Below, in pieces: positions 23,469-35,690 of a stretch of 64,000 nucleotides of DNA (the stretch's first letter is position 1; the number at the start of each line of letters is the position of its first letter). A program made the translations under genes and the position numbers. The notes below the pieces were generated by a model. It made no database searches. It saw only the letters and a list, made by a program, of their open reading frames with translations, and was not told the origin of the DNA. This DNA is from Cochliopodium minus (taxonomy: Eukaryota; Discosea; Himatismenida; Cochliopodiidae). Where the stretch lies: the NCBI GenBank assembly GCA_024220525.1, contig JAMYWO010000229.1, positions 1 to 64,000 of the forward strand, read 5' to 3'.

Positions 23469-26400
23469 TCAATTCTCAGAATCAGAATCCTCCTCTTGAG
23501 GAAGAGTCTTCTCTTCAGAATGCTTCTTCCAAAAATCGAGATTGGCCAACAAACACTGGACGCAAATGGAAGAACTAGGGAACTTGTCAACCCACAAAGA
23601 ATAAAGGGGCTGAACAAGAAAACTGATGAAACCGATCTGAGACTTGGGCAAGTCACCAGTAGCACGATCCATATAAGGAGATAAAGGTAACTTTCTACTC
23701 TTCTCGATGTCACCTTGGTTGTAAAACTCGTTGGTGACCCTTTTAGTCCATTTGACGTGCAACTTCATTTCTTTGGCGGTGTGAGAGACGTCGGCACATT
23801 TGAGGGCGACCATGAGAGCCAAACGACGATCTTCGAGCTTGTTGAAATCGATGCCGCTTTCGAGCTTGCTTTTGAATTGTCCTACGATCTCGAAGTGCTT
23901 GGAGAAATCGGTCGCCAAAACACATTTGATCACTGTCTCTCTAATTTCTTTGTACATTTCGGGACATCCTTCAAAAATGTTGTATTCATCTTTGTTCAAC
24001 AGAAAGTAAGCAGAAGCGACGTGATGATTCTCCAAGACGGACATGTCGTTGTATCTGATGGCAATGTCATCGTGAGAATTGATGATGAAAGCATTGTTCA
24101 CCCCAGGATGTTCGTAGTCATGGATAATAGCTGCAACCAAGCCTGCAAAGATGTCAACGTCAGTAACGAAACCAGACAAACCACCACGAGTAAGAAAAAA
24201 ATTCATCGTTTGGGCAACATCAGAAGCATGGACAGCATTGTGATAATCATTCTCTTTTTTGTACCCTTCGTCCATTTTCTTGAGCCACTCGACAAGTTTC
24301 TTTTCGGGGATGTTGAATTTGTTGATGAGATCATGATGGACAAAGAGAGCATAGCCCATGTAAAAAAGAGGGTTGCCCTTTGACTTCTTGTTGAGTGCGT
24401 AGATAGGAAAGTTCCAGTTGCAAATGTCAGGCATGATTTCCTTGACAAGGGGATGTTGCTCGGAAGTGTCAAGAAATTTGTTTCTCGAGACCTCTTCGTT
24501 TGTCTTTGTAAGAATCAATCGCTCCTTTTTGAGGGAATCGTTTCTGTGGTAAGAAGGCTGTGTATGCTCCAAAACGAACTTTTTGGTATCTTGATCGATA
24601 TCCTGATTCTCTTCGAGCAATTGATTGATGTTGGACATGTAAAGATTGCCACCACTCATCAACATCTTCACCACATAGTCCATATCCTCCGGCTTTCCAG
24701 TGTAAGCACTGTTGTTCTTCAATTCCTTCAAGGTACGAACTATTTTCTCAGTGGGAAACCCAGAGTCCTCAGTAGTTCCAGTAGTGGGGTAATAAGTGAA
24801 GGTTTTTTCGTCTGCAAATACGTTTTGGCCCACTGCTTTGAAGTAAAGGCCAGATTTAAACATGTTGGTAGCGATTGCCACAGAGATGTTTCTTCTGATT
24901 CCAAAATGTTTAGAGAACCACGTTACCAGATCACTTCCTAAGAACATTGTCTTTTTCTTTCCCAACATGGACTTTTTGCTCACCAAAGTTTTTACACCAG
25001 TAGTGGGATGGAACATAAGTTTGGCCCACTCCTGTTCATTATTGGGCGGTGTCTCAAAAGATCCCTCACCGGTATCTTGAAACACAAAAATGTTTCCCTT
25101 GTCCTCAAAGTTGCTGTTATATGTTACACTGTGTATAAAGTAGAATCTCTCCAGACATTGTCCCAACTCTAAAGCAGGGTTCCTCCCAAGATTATAATTT
25201 CTCATCAACCAATCAATAGCATCACTGCATAAAAATGAGTTTGGATATGTTTTGAATCCTATTTTTCTGTTTTTAATAGAAACTCCAGAGGCAGGATTCT
25301 TCATTTCTCTTTGAATCTCATCAAGTTCTGTCATGGAGAAGGTTTTGTTACTTGTGGTGAGTTGTCTGTTGGTTGTCTTGGTTTGAATAGCTCTTGTGAT
25401 GTCGAGCATCCATGACTTTTTCTCTTCCAAAGTCGAACAACTCAACAACATTCTTGTTTTTCCTTTTCTAATCGAAAAGATGTTTTGTGCATCTTTAAAA
25501 AAAAAATTAGAATTAATCTTTATGTTAAAAAAAAAAAAAACTACAAGAAACATCCTTTTCTTCTGAAATGGTGGCCCCTTGAAGCTCGATCAACTTGGTG
25601 AAATTGTGCAATTTTTCGTTTTCTGTGTTTTTGGCCAAAGCGATGTAATCATTAAAGAGATACAAAGAGTTTCTCTCATTGGTCTCAGAGTGGTTCATGT
25701 TCACTTCGTTGATAGGACCCTCTCGAAGAAGGTTCCTCTCTATTGACTTCATAAAATCGGAAAAGAAAATTTTGTCGTTAGGATTAGAAAAGAGCTCCAT
25801 CAGTTGGTCTATGTTCATAGAATTACGTCTTTTGATGGCTATTGTGAAATTCACTCTTCTGAGAGTGTCCGCAGCTTCCCTCAAAGGATCTCCCTCTTTG
25901 TGACCTTGTGGTATGAGTGCTACCAACTCGTCTATGATCCTTTCATATGCAGTCGTTCTCAAAATGGGCTGTACGAGCAATCCAAGCAAACTTTTTGTTG
26001 ATACTGTCAAGTTTGTTTTCTAATTCATTGAATTTAAAAAGATTTTAAGTGAATTTCCATTTATGAAATAAAAAAAGTTTCATACTTCTATAAAATTTTT
26101 GAATTCAGGAAATTTCTTCATGCATTTTTCAATCTTTTGTAATACATCCATGAATTCATCAACATATGGCACATAATATGATTGTAAAATTGGCAACATC
26201 TCTTTTTTAAATACACTTCCAACTTTAGTGGAAGCGATGAATTTATCTACATTATCTTTATCTATCAATTCTGTGAGAATATTTTTTTGTCTATCTTTCA
26301 TGATCGAGATTTTGCGAAATATGTGATCCAATGTTTTATCAGGAATTATATTTTTGTTTTGGAGGGGTTTATAATATTTCTAAACAAGAAATTTGAATAA

Positions 26401-27463
26401 GAAAGGGATGCATAAATAAATATTGTATTGAAAGGATGATTTACCGAAGAAATTGTGAAAATATTCATAAAATATTCTTTCTCAGAGTCCAGGAATTTCA
26501 CCCATACATTCCTCCTCAATCTGAGATGATCAATGTTTCTTTTGGATTGTCTTCTTACCTTCCTCAAATTCAACCATCTCCTTATCATTCTCTGGAGTTT
26601 GATCACTTCTTTTTCTTCATATTTTTCCAATATATTTTTCTGTTATAATTGATGGTGGGATATAATTAGTACATTTTCGCTTCAAAATCCATATTATATT
26701 GATGAAAAATTTTTATTTCTTATATAAAAATACCATTTTGATTGCATTATTGAATGATGGATATATATATTGATGAATGATGAATATATAGTGGGTACCA
26801 AAAATGATATTCCATTAAATTAAAATTATTTTAATTTACCTCTCTCTTGATAAATATTTGTTGCTCATCATTCTCGAGTCTTTGGAGTGAATCAAAGACA
26901 TTATCCAATATCTTTTTGCTATTCATATCTGTACAATCCTTTTTCAGGTAAAGAATTTCTTTCTGCAAATGAAACAAGTCGATGGATGGCTCAATCTTGA
27001 TGATAGTCTTTGGTTTGAGATTGATCTGTGGATTATTTTCTTCTATTTTACATTCCTCAGATTTATTCTTGTCAGATTCAAACAAATCTTCTATATTTTT
27101 GTTGATTGTCTTTTTGCTTGACATTGTATTGGAGGTGATTTTCATAGAATGTGGTTTCTTCTTTTTGGGAGATTTATCATTGCTTCCTCTTCCTATATTA
27201 CTATCATCTTTAGATGTTTCTTGATTATTGGATTTTACAACATCCATTGTATTCTCCATTATGGATAATTCATGACCAGGGAATATTGCAACAGAAGTGG
27301 AGCGAATATGAGAAAATTTTTTTCTTTGATCAGATGTTTTGAGATTTCTAATTTCATTGCTGACTGAATCCTTCTTTTCCCTCAATTTCTTCAAATTTTG
27401 CAAGAAATCTTTATTATGTTTCATCAAAGATTCCTGCGTTAAAATTGTTTTTTCGCTCATCAA
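23469..27463 (-). CDS. IQ - RhoGEF(DH) - PH - DEP - DEP - cyclic nucleotide phosphodiesterase fusion
   Basis: Five exons with agreeing phase (27463-26840, 26639-26445, 26379-26086, 26019-25545, 25492-23469) give 1203 residues. Residues 1-208 are polar and disordered. An IQ-like calmodulin motif sits at about 220-240 (VIKLQRMIRRW). The DH domain spans about 245-430, with the helix LVQPILRTTAYERI. A PH domain at about 435-570 ends in KKSWMLDITRAI. Two DEP domains lie at about 598-670 and 690-765 (SDAIDWL and SDLVTWF). Class I PDE follows at about 870-1180 with all key motifs: YHNAVHASDV, HDYEHPGVNN, KCADVSH and the Gln of SQIGFISF. The protein should activate a Rho-type GTPase and hydrolyse cAMP and/or cGMP. 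No frame break is seen, so it looks functional. The substrate nucleotide cannot be read with certainty. Confidence 0.9.
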
Positions 27464-27727
27464 TTTGAATATTATAATTATTATTTCTATTTGTGAAGAT
27501 AAAAAGAGGGGAATATAATGATTTTTATTGTTCTATTCCAGCAATTTTTTTTATTTTTATCACATATTTTTAATCAAATATTTGGTCAGTTAAAAAAAAT
27601 AGTAAATATAAGATTTTGTCAAAATAGAATTTTAATGAATTCAGAAGGGTGAGATTTGTCAAATTTAAAAATAACACACTTCGAATTAAAAAATTTTTTT
27701 TATTTTTAAATGTTTCAAATGTTGCAA

Positions 27728-28376
27728 TTAGTAAATACCCAAGAAAAATAGAATAATGTTGAAAATACCAAATGAAATGGTAGATACAGTTGGGAAAAAG
27801 GAATTGGCATTAGAAGTACAATTATCTCCAGGTCCAACAATTACAAAAGATTCACATTCTGGGGAAGTAAATTGGCAACTATCGAGCCATGCTTCGCATG
27901 TTGATCTGCATACAGGTTCCATAATTGGTGATAATGCATCTTCATTATTATCAGGAACACATTTGGGAAAAAATACAGCACATGCATAATTTTTTCTTGA
28001 TGTTCTGCAACCTTCATTATCAACAAAATATAAAAGCTTTTCAGAATATGATTGAGCTTGAAGATCAGAAGCAGTTGCATTCTTTACACATGTAGGATAA
28101 TCAATGGTACAAAAACTGATTCTTTGGGTGGCAATTGAGGAATTGAGTTTTGCACAGTCTGCTGGGCAATAATCAATAAATGATTGACCATTTGTGGAGT
28201 GTATATATACTGTATAATTTATTATTTTTTAAAAATGAGAAGGTTTTTAAAAATTTAAATTTTATACTCAATATAAAAATATTATTGAATTAATAAGAAT
28301 TCGAGTTTTGATTAAAGAAAAAGAAATTTGTACGAGTAAATAATAATGCCAAAAATGCGAGTGTTATTTTATACAT
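27728..28376 (-). CDS. Secreted Frizzled-type cysteine-rich domain protein, probably GPI-anchored
   Basis: Two exons (28376-28334 and 28209-27728) give 174 residues. The splice completes a signal peptide (MYKITLAFLALLFTLYI). The mature part has about ten cysteines in the Frizzled CRD order: CPADC, SFCTIDYPTC, NEGC, NYACAVFFPKC, and the closing PVCRSTCEAWLDSC with its C-x3-C-x6-C spacing. The C-terminus ends in a hydrophobic stretch (FGIFNIILFFLGIY) with no charged tail, the usual form of a GPI-attachment signal. There are no seven-TM segments, so it is not a receptor by itself. CRDs bind lipidated ligands or sterols in animals, and related domains occur in social amoebae. The ligand here is unknown. 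Confidence 0.78.
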
Positions 28377-28805
28377 TTGCTGTTGGGAAGGAGGCAATTA
28401 AATTTTTTTTTTTTTTTTTATTTTTAAATAATTTATTTAAAATTATTTTTTAATTGTTATTTTTTTTTTTTAATGTGTACTCTTCTTATAATTTTTATGA
28501 GATCAAGAGAATCCAGAATTTCTGAATAAAAGCTTAATTTTTCAAATTTATTAAATTTTTATTGAAACATCTCTTATTTAAAATAAACAAGAAAATTGAG
28601 AATCGTTGAATTTTTTTTTTTAAAATCACAAATTTATACATAGTAAGAAGCAATGAAATTGAATGTAAAAGATCCTTGACATGATTGCATCGTTCAACAT
28701 TCTTCTGTGCTTTGGAAATTAAGAATAATTTTTTCCGAAAATCTTTTAATTTTAAAATAATAGAAAAAAAAAGTCAAAATGAAAGTTTTGGACATCATAT
28801 TCACT
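28377..28805. other. Intergenic, nothing recognised
   Basis: This 429-base AT-rich gap separates the Frizzled-type gene (start 28376) and the carrier gene (stop 28806), both on the minus strand. I see only T and A runs and no ORF, RNA or repeat of note. The promoter of the Frizzled-type gene is presumably here. Confidence 0.6.
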
Positions 28806-30025
28806 TCAAATCTTTAAATTATTGATAAATTTAAAAGTATGATTCGATATCTTTTCTTTTGTTGAAAGCATGATGGCATTATTGCAAACAGTTTTGAATA
28901 AATGAGATCTGAATCCTTTCCACAAAGAGATCAATCCATCTTTTTGATATTTTTTGATAAAAAAGTCTATAATTCCCCCATAGGAAGTATTAGATTGTAC
29001 ACTCAGAACCTATTTTAAAATAAGCACAAATTTTTTTTTCTTTTACAAAAAGGGAAAAAAAAAGGGAATTTAGTTTACAGTTTTGGCCAAGTAAATAGGA
29101 TAGGTACTAAATAAAGGAAAAATGAAAATTGGAAAATATGAAAAAAGTAAAAAATAAAAAAAAATAAATGTTTTTTACAATAGCAATGCTATGAAAGCTG
29201 AAATGGCACCAAGTGAAAATAATTCGAGCATAGTCAAATCTTTTTTGCCCCTATTTTTTATGAGATGCGCTTTCAATTTATCAAAGACAAAATTTTGGAT
29301 AGAGGGGAATAAGGATAGAATGAGGGAAGGAATCATTCCCTTTGTGAATCCTTTTAATCCATTGAGTTTATACTCATGAATAAATGATGCTATCACCCCC
29401 AATGATTGACCTATTCAAAATAAATAAAATGAAAGTATATATATATATTTTCAACAAAATTATGATCATAATTTCAAAACTAAAGATGGATACAAGTGAA
29501 TATATACCTGATTTTTGTGATAATTTCATTTTTGTTGATATTACTTGAATTGGATTTGTCAATATTGCCACTATTGATCCTCCTATTATCCCATGTATGA
29601 ATGATTTGATCCCCACATCTTCTGGTTTGAAATTTTCATAGTAAGAATAAAATATCTTTCATTTTTTGTTTGATGTGATTTGAAAGGAAGAAATAAAGGG
29701 AAATGATCAAAAATAAAAGGAAATGATTTTTACAAAATTTTTTAATGAAGAATTCAGATATTCGCTTTGCAATCCTTTGTATAATGATAAAAATCCTTCA
29801 TTTTTTGCGATTTTATATATTCCATCTCTTAATCCTTCATATCTTTCCATATTCGGATCATCTGAAGATCCTTGTATCTGCAATCTTGTTTTCACGAGCT
29901 ATGATTGATATAGATTAGTATATATCTTTTTTTATAAATATAATTACATCAATCGGATGTAGTAATGTGCAAGATATCATACAAGAAAATACGCTGGATA
30001 ATGCTTTAGAAAATTCTTCAGACAT
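28806..30025 (-). CDS. Mitochondrial-carrier family protein, peroxisomal PMP34/ANT1-like
   Basis: Six exons in phase (30025-29948, 29898-29734, 29655-29508, 29410-29179, 29106-29079, 29009-28806) give 284 residues, a normal SLC25 length. Three repeats can be seen. The first has the classic signature HPIDLVKTRLQ; the second has TNPIQVISTKMK; the third has TYPIYLAKT. After the first repeat comes a GFLSLYKG-type motif and near the end GLISLWKGF, the [FY]xxG repeats of the family. Loss of the acidic residue in signatures two and three, and the TNPI/TYPI forms, resemble PMP34 (SLC25A17) and yeast Ant1, which carry ATP, CoA, FAD or NAD into peroxisomes. Substrate and location are inferred. It starts 182 bases from the divergent NAD synthase gene. 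Confidence 0.8.
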
Positions 30026-30207
30026 TCTGAAAATTTTCTGAATCACTTTTTTTTTTAATATTCGCCTTTCATCATGAAATTGATTTGAAAATCAAAGTGA
30101 ATGAAATATAGACCCAAATGAATTATAAATCACCGAAAATATTTCACAAGCTAATTCTTCAAAATATTGAAAGAAGAAAATAAAGTTTATCAAAAAAAAA
30201 AAAAAAA

Positions 30208-33200
30208 ATGGAATCATCACAATTTGCAATATTATCTACATGCAACCTTAATCAATGGGCATTAGATTTCAAAGGAAATTATGAGAGAATAAAATTATCA
30301 ATCCTTCAATCGAAAGAAAAGAAGGCAAGATATAGATTGGGACCTGAATTGGAAATCTGTGGTTATGGTTGTCAAGATCATTTCCTCGAAAATGATACAT
30401 ATTTGCACTGTTGGACAGTGATAGAATGGATAATAAAAGATAAACTCAGCAATGATATCATATGTGATGTTGGAATGCCTGGTAGAAAACAAACATTTTT
30501 TTTAAAAAGTTGAAATTTAAACGATCAAAAATTTTTGGCAGTTTTGCATAAAGGTGTCAGATATAATTGTAGGGTTTTCATATTGAATGGAAAATTATTA
30601 TTGATAAGACCAAAGATGTTTCTTGCAAATGATGGTAAATGAATATAAATGTTTATAAACTTGAATATTTAAATAATATGTTTATAATAAGCATCCCCAA
30701 TGAATCATTTTAATCCATTTTGCTTTATTTCACATATTCTCAAAGCATTTTTCAATAATGCTGTAAATTCATAAATTAGGTAACTATAGGGAGACAAGAT
30801 ATTTCAATGCATGGTGCTTTCCGAGAAAGATCGCACAACATGACTTGCCAGCCAACATAAAGAAGCTCACAGGACAAGATCAAGTTGCATTCGGAGATGC
30901 AGCCTTGAATCTCAACGACACAGTGCTATCATCAGAAACATGCGAAGAATTATTCACACCAAATTCGCCACATATCTATCATACCCTCAATGGGATCGAA
31001 ATCATAACGAATGGGAGTGGATCTCATCATCAATTGAGGAAATTGAATACCAGGGTGGATCTCATCCAAAACGCAACCGCCAAGTGTGGCGGCGCATATC
31101 TTTACGCCAACCAACAAGGTTGTGATGGAGACAGGTTGTACTTTGATGGTTCTTGCATGATTTTTGCAAACGGAAAAATGTTGGCACAAGGTTCTCAGTT
31201 CTCCTTACTTGATGTAGAAGTTGTAAAAAAAATATTTTTTGTTAATTATTTTTTTGTTTTAATTTCATTTATTTATTTTGGTTTTTTGTTAAAAAAAATA
31301 TTTTTTACTTTTTTTTCCCTGATTTTTTACTTTTTTTTCCCTTATTTTCTCCAATTTAGACTACTGCTACAATAGATCTCGAACAAATAAGATCGTATAG
31401 AGCCTCCATTGCTTCTCGTGGCACACAAGCAGCCTTGTCTGAAACAGTTCCAAGAATTTACGTAGATTTTGACATTTGTGATGAAAATGCAGTTCCGTCT
31501 TATCCTATTAAGCCAAAGTTTTTGTTGCCAGAAGAAGAAATTGCTTTTGGTATTATCATTTTTACATTATCGCATAAAATAACCATATTATCAGTTTAAA
31601 GTTTAACAAAATTCCCACATTATTTTGTGATTTACTTATTTTTTGATATTTCAAAAAAAATTTAAAGGTCCTGCCTGTTGGTTGTGGGACTACTTGAGAA
31701 GAAGTGGGATGGGAGGATACTTCCTCCCATTGAGTGGAGGAGCAGATTCATCAGCGACAGCAACCATAGTGGGTTCGATGTGCCAACTCATCTTCAAGGA
31801 AATAAAGAAGGGGAACTCCGTCATTTTGGGGGATTTGAGAAGAGTCGCGAGGTTGCCCAACTATGATCCTCTTGACCCTAGAGACATTGCTTCCAAAATA
31901 TTTGTCACTGCTTTTTTGGCCACTAAGAACTCTTCTACTGAAACCAGCGAGAGGGCTTTTAACCTTTCAAGTAAAAATAAAAATAAAAATCAAAATTATT
32001 TTAAAAAAAAATTTTAAATAAATAAAATTTAAAATAAAATTTTAATCAAATTATTTTTTAAATATATTTTCAAATAAATTTTTACATTGATTTAAATCAA
32101 TTTTTATTTAATTTTAGTTTTTTTTAATATATTAAAAATATCAATAGTTTTTTTTTTGTAAAAATTTTTTTTAAAAACGGAACAATAATTATTTTTTAAA
32201 TCAACAGGCGAAATAGGATCAGTTCACTACAACATCAACATTGATCGTATCGTAGATTCATTCATAGAAGTCTCCAAATCTACGTTCAAACACGAGCCGA
32301 AATTCAAAGTGCACGGGGGATCCCACTCCGAGAATCTTGCCCTCCAAAACATACAGGCTCGTTCGAGAATGGTCATCTCTTATGTCGTCTCTCAACTTTA
32401 CCACTCTCGAGACAGTGGTATCAGTTTGTTGGTGCTTGGATCTGCTAATGTGGATGAAGCATTGAGAGGATATTATACTAAAGTCTTTTTTTTTTTTTCT
32501 TAACTTTTTATTCTTATTTCATTTTTTTTTTACTTTTTTTTCTTTTTAAATCAAAGAGATTTTATTTTCATTAATTTTTTTTCGTTATTTTTTTTTTTTT
32601 AATTTTTTTTTTTTATAGTATGACTGCAGCTCAGCAGACGTAAACCCAATAGGATCAATTAGTAAAACAGATCTCAAGAATTTTCTTCTGTGGGCAAGCG
32701 ACAATTTGGGTTACAAAACTCTTACTAGCGTCGCCAACGCAACACCAACCGCAGAATTGGAGCCCCTCAAAGAAGGTAAAAAATTTTAAATAAAAAGTTT
32801 ATTTAGATTATTGTTTTATTTTTGATTTTTTATATTATTTTTTATTTTTATTTTTTATTTTAATAATTATATTATTTTTTTTACCTTTAAACAAAAATTC
32901 TTTTTCAAAAAAAAAATCAGGTCAAATATCACAAACGGACGAAGTGGACATGGGAATGTCCTATGCAGAACTCTCCATCTTCGGAAAACTCCGCAGCGAC
33001 TCCAAATGCGGGCCCCTCTCCATGTTCCGCTACCTCTGCCACAAGTGGGACCATCTTCCTCTCGAAACTGTCGCCCACAAAGTCAAACATTTTTTCAGGT
33101 GTTACGGAATTAACCGCCATAAAATGACAACTTTGACACCTTCTTATCATTGTGAAAGTTACAGCCCTGATGATAACCGTTATGATCACCGTCCTTTCCT

Positions 33201-33294
33201 TTACAACAGTGTTTGGGATTTGCAGTTTGAGGAGATTGATAAGATCGTTCTAGGCAAGAAGAGTTCTGCTCCTGTCTTCAAGAGCAACTTGTGA
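30208..33294 (+). CDS. NADSYN1: Glutamine-dependent NAD(+) synthase
   Basis: Eight exons in phase (30208-30481, 30542-30634, 30780-31222, 31360-31549, 31668-31970, 32208-32482, 32619-32775, 32921-33294) give 702 residues, the usual eukaryotic length. The N-terminal nitrilase-type glutaminase shows its triad: Glu in [17 protein letters not shown], Lys in LIRPKMF and Cys in [10 protein letters not shown]. The synthetase domain has the ATP pyrophosphatase loop [10 protein letters not shown], then [15 protein letters not shown] and [17 protein letters not shown]. The enzyme converts deamido-NAD, ATP and glutamine to NAD and is cytosolic in most eukaryotes. The frame is unbroken. A divergent promoter of about 180 bases is shared with the carrier gene. 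Confidence 0.96.
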
Positions 33295-33413
33295 AAAAAA
33301 AAAAAGCACAAAAGAAATTAAATGAAAAAATTTTTCAAAAAGGAACTAAAATTTATGTCATTATCAGAGTTGATGTTAATTGATTTAATTAATAATTAAA
33401 ATAATTTAAAAAA

Positions 33414-35554
33414 ATGAAAAGTGTTCTAGTTGTTGGCAAGATTTATTTTCTCTTTTTGATCGAATTATAAAACCATTTTCCTTCTTTTTTGATTTAGGTG
33501 GATCCAAGTTCATGGGCAAAGCTTTGATCGAGAAATTTTGCCAAGAAGAATTCAGGAAGAAATATAAGGTATCTGTATTGAATAGAGGAAAGACATATTG
33601 GTAGGTTTTTAAATATTTATGAAATAAAATTAATATCAAACCAATAAAGTTATATTCATTTATTCACGTTATTATATGTACAAAATGGATAGATTCCATA
33701 TGAAAGAACGATTATATTGTCCTAGAATTGATAATATTATCAATTCTATTTTTGATTATCTCTGTATATTCACCAAAAGATTTTTTTTTTTTTAATTGAA
33801 TAGGGGAAAGACAGATCAATTCAGTGAACATTTGGAGTATCTCCACGGAGACAGAACTGATATCGAAATAATGAGGAAAATATTCCAAGGGAGAAAATTT
33901 GATGTTATCATTGATTTTTGCTGTTATGATACCGAGGATCTCCAAATGATTATTGGTCAGAAAAAATTTTTATTTATTTATTATATCTTTTTAATTTTTT
34001 TTTTTATTTTTTTTTTTTTTTTTTTTAATAGAAAATTTTGCGGGAAGATGCGAACAGTACGTTTATATTTCCACAGATTCAGTCTATGATGTGTGCAAGA
34101 AGAAGAAACACGACGGGCCTGTTTTGGAGACAGATTCCATCAGACCAAAGAGCGAAGAGAGAAGAAGAATCAAAAACAAACTTGAAGTAAACAAACCATT
34201 TTATTTTTATTATCATTTTTTGTTTTAATTTTATTTTTTTTTAATTTTTATTTTTTATTTTTATTATTTTTTATTTTATTTTTTATTTCATTTTTATTTT
34301 GTTTTTTTGTATTTGATTTTTTATTTTTTTTGATTTTTAATATTTATCATTTTGTTATTTTTGTTGCAGAAATACGGGAACCACAAGTTCATGGTCGAGG
34401 AAGCCATTTTGGAGCACAACAAAAACAGTACACAAAAGCTTCCTTACGTTTTCATCAGACTCCCTGACGTGCTGGGGCAATACGACAGAACCAACCGTTT
34501 TTGGATGTTACAATTATGGGTTAAAACTTTTTATTTATTAATTTTTTTATTTTTTATTTTCATTTTTTATTTTTTTATTTTATTTTTATTTTTTATTTTA
34601 ATATTTTATTTTTTGATCTTATTTTGTATTCATTTAAAATAAAAAGTTAAGAATCTCGGACTTCCAGCCAGTATTGCTTCAATATCCAATCGACCACAGA
34701 CTTTCTTTCGTCTATTCACAAGACGTGGTTGATTTCGTTGTTGAGAAAGTTTTGCTGAACCCAAAATGTACTTTTTACATTAAATCATTACATTATTTTT
34801 AAATAATATTTTTTTAATTTTTTATTTTTAAAAAAATTTTATGATTTTTTTTTTTTTTTTTCAATTTTTTGCTATAGCTCTTGGAGAGGCTTTCAACATC
34901 GCTCACAAGGAAAACTACACTATGGAAGAATTCTGCTTGAAAATTGCATCACACATGGGCATAACCAACCCCAAATTCGAGAAAGAGACCTTCAAAAAGA
35001 CTCGTGAGCAAAGAAAAGTAACAAAAAAAAATTTTTACAAAGAAAAAATATCATTAAATATTTTTTTTTTAAAAAATTTCTACAGGAAAAGTAATTATTT
35101 TTTTTTTTTGGTTTCTTATTTGAATTATTTTTTTTTTTTTAAAGTGATTTCCCTTATTATTATCCTTCAGTTACTTTTGGGCCTATAAATTGCGACAAAG
35201 CAATTAAAACTTTGGGATGGAATCCAACTCCAATAGATCAAGTTATTGAAATTTGTTACAAGTTTTTTGAAGTAACATTTATTTTTTATTTTTTATTTTT
35301 TTATTTTTTATTTTTTATTTTTTATTTTTATTTTTTTATTTTTTATTTTTTATTTTTGATTTTTTATTTTTTATTTTTTATTTTTTATTTTTTATTTTTT
35401 ATTTCAAATTTTTATTTTTTATTTCAAATTTTTTATTTTTGATTGAAAATAGGAATCTTGGAACACCTCTTTCGATGTGCTCAAAGAAGACTTTGATGAG
35501 GACTTCAGTCAAGAAATGAGAGAAAAAATAATTTCATTCTACAACAAGAAATAA
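33414..35554 (+). CDS. Atypical SDR, NAD-dependent epimerase/dehydratase-like
   Basis: Exons 33414-33435, 33498-33600, 33804-33955, 34032-34186, 34370-34519, 34647-34767, 34878-35017, a probable 5-nt exon 35086-35090, 35145-35271 and 35453-35554 give about 358 residues. The first intron has a GC donor (GCAAGA), needed to make the Rossmann turn VVGGSKFMGKAL. Further motifs are VLNRGKT, YVYISTDSVYD and the Y-x3-K pair in KYGNHKFMVEE. The pattern matches the epimerase/CSP41-like branch of atypical SDRs. It binds NAD(P), but the substrate is not known and may be a nucleotide sugar or RNA-related. The micro-exon is required to keep phase between 35017 and 35145, and I am not certain of it. Confidence 0.82.
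34200..35450 (+). repeat. TTTTTTA arrays in introns of the epimerase gene
   Basis: Introns at 34187-34369, 34520-34646 and 35272-35452 are T-rich on the sense strand. The last holds more than fifteen ATTTTTT units almost without interruption (about 35,280-35,440). Confidence 0.9.
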
Positions 35555-35690
35555 ATTAAAAAATATTTAATAATTTTCAATTAAAAAAAATTTTTTTTAT
35601 TAAATATTTTTTTCATTTGTTTCAAACTTTTTTTAATTTTAGTTATTTTACAAATTTCTTCTTTTTTTCATAACAAAAAAAAAAGAGTAA

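Noticed and set aside
35280-35440. Regular 7-nt TTTTTTA repeats considered as a telomeric or CRISPR-like array
   Set aside because: The unit lacks any G-rich telomere strand and there are no spacers. The arrays lie inside introns flanked by proper splice sites.
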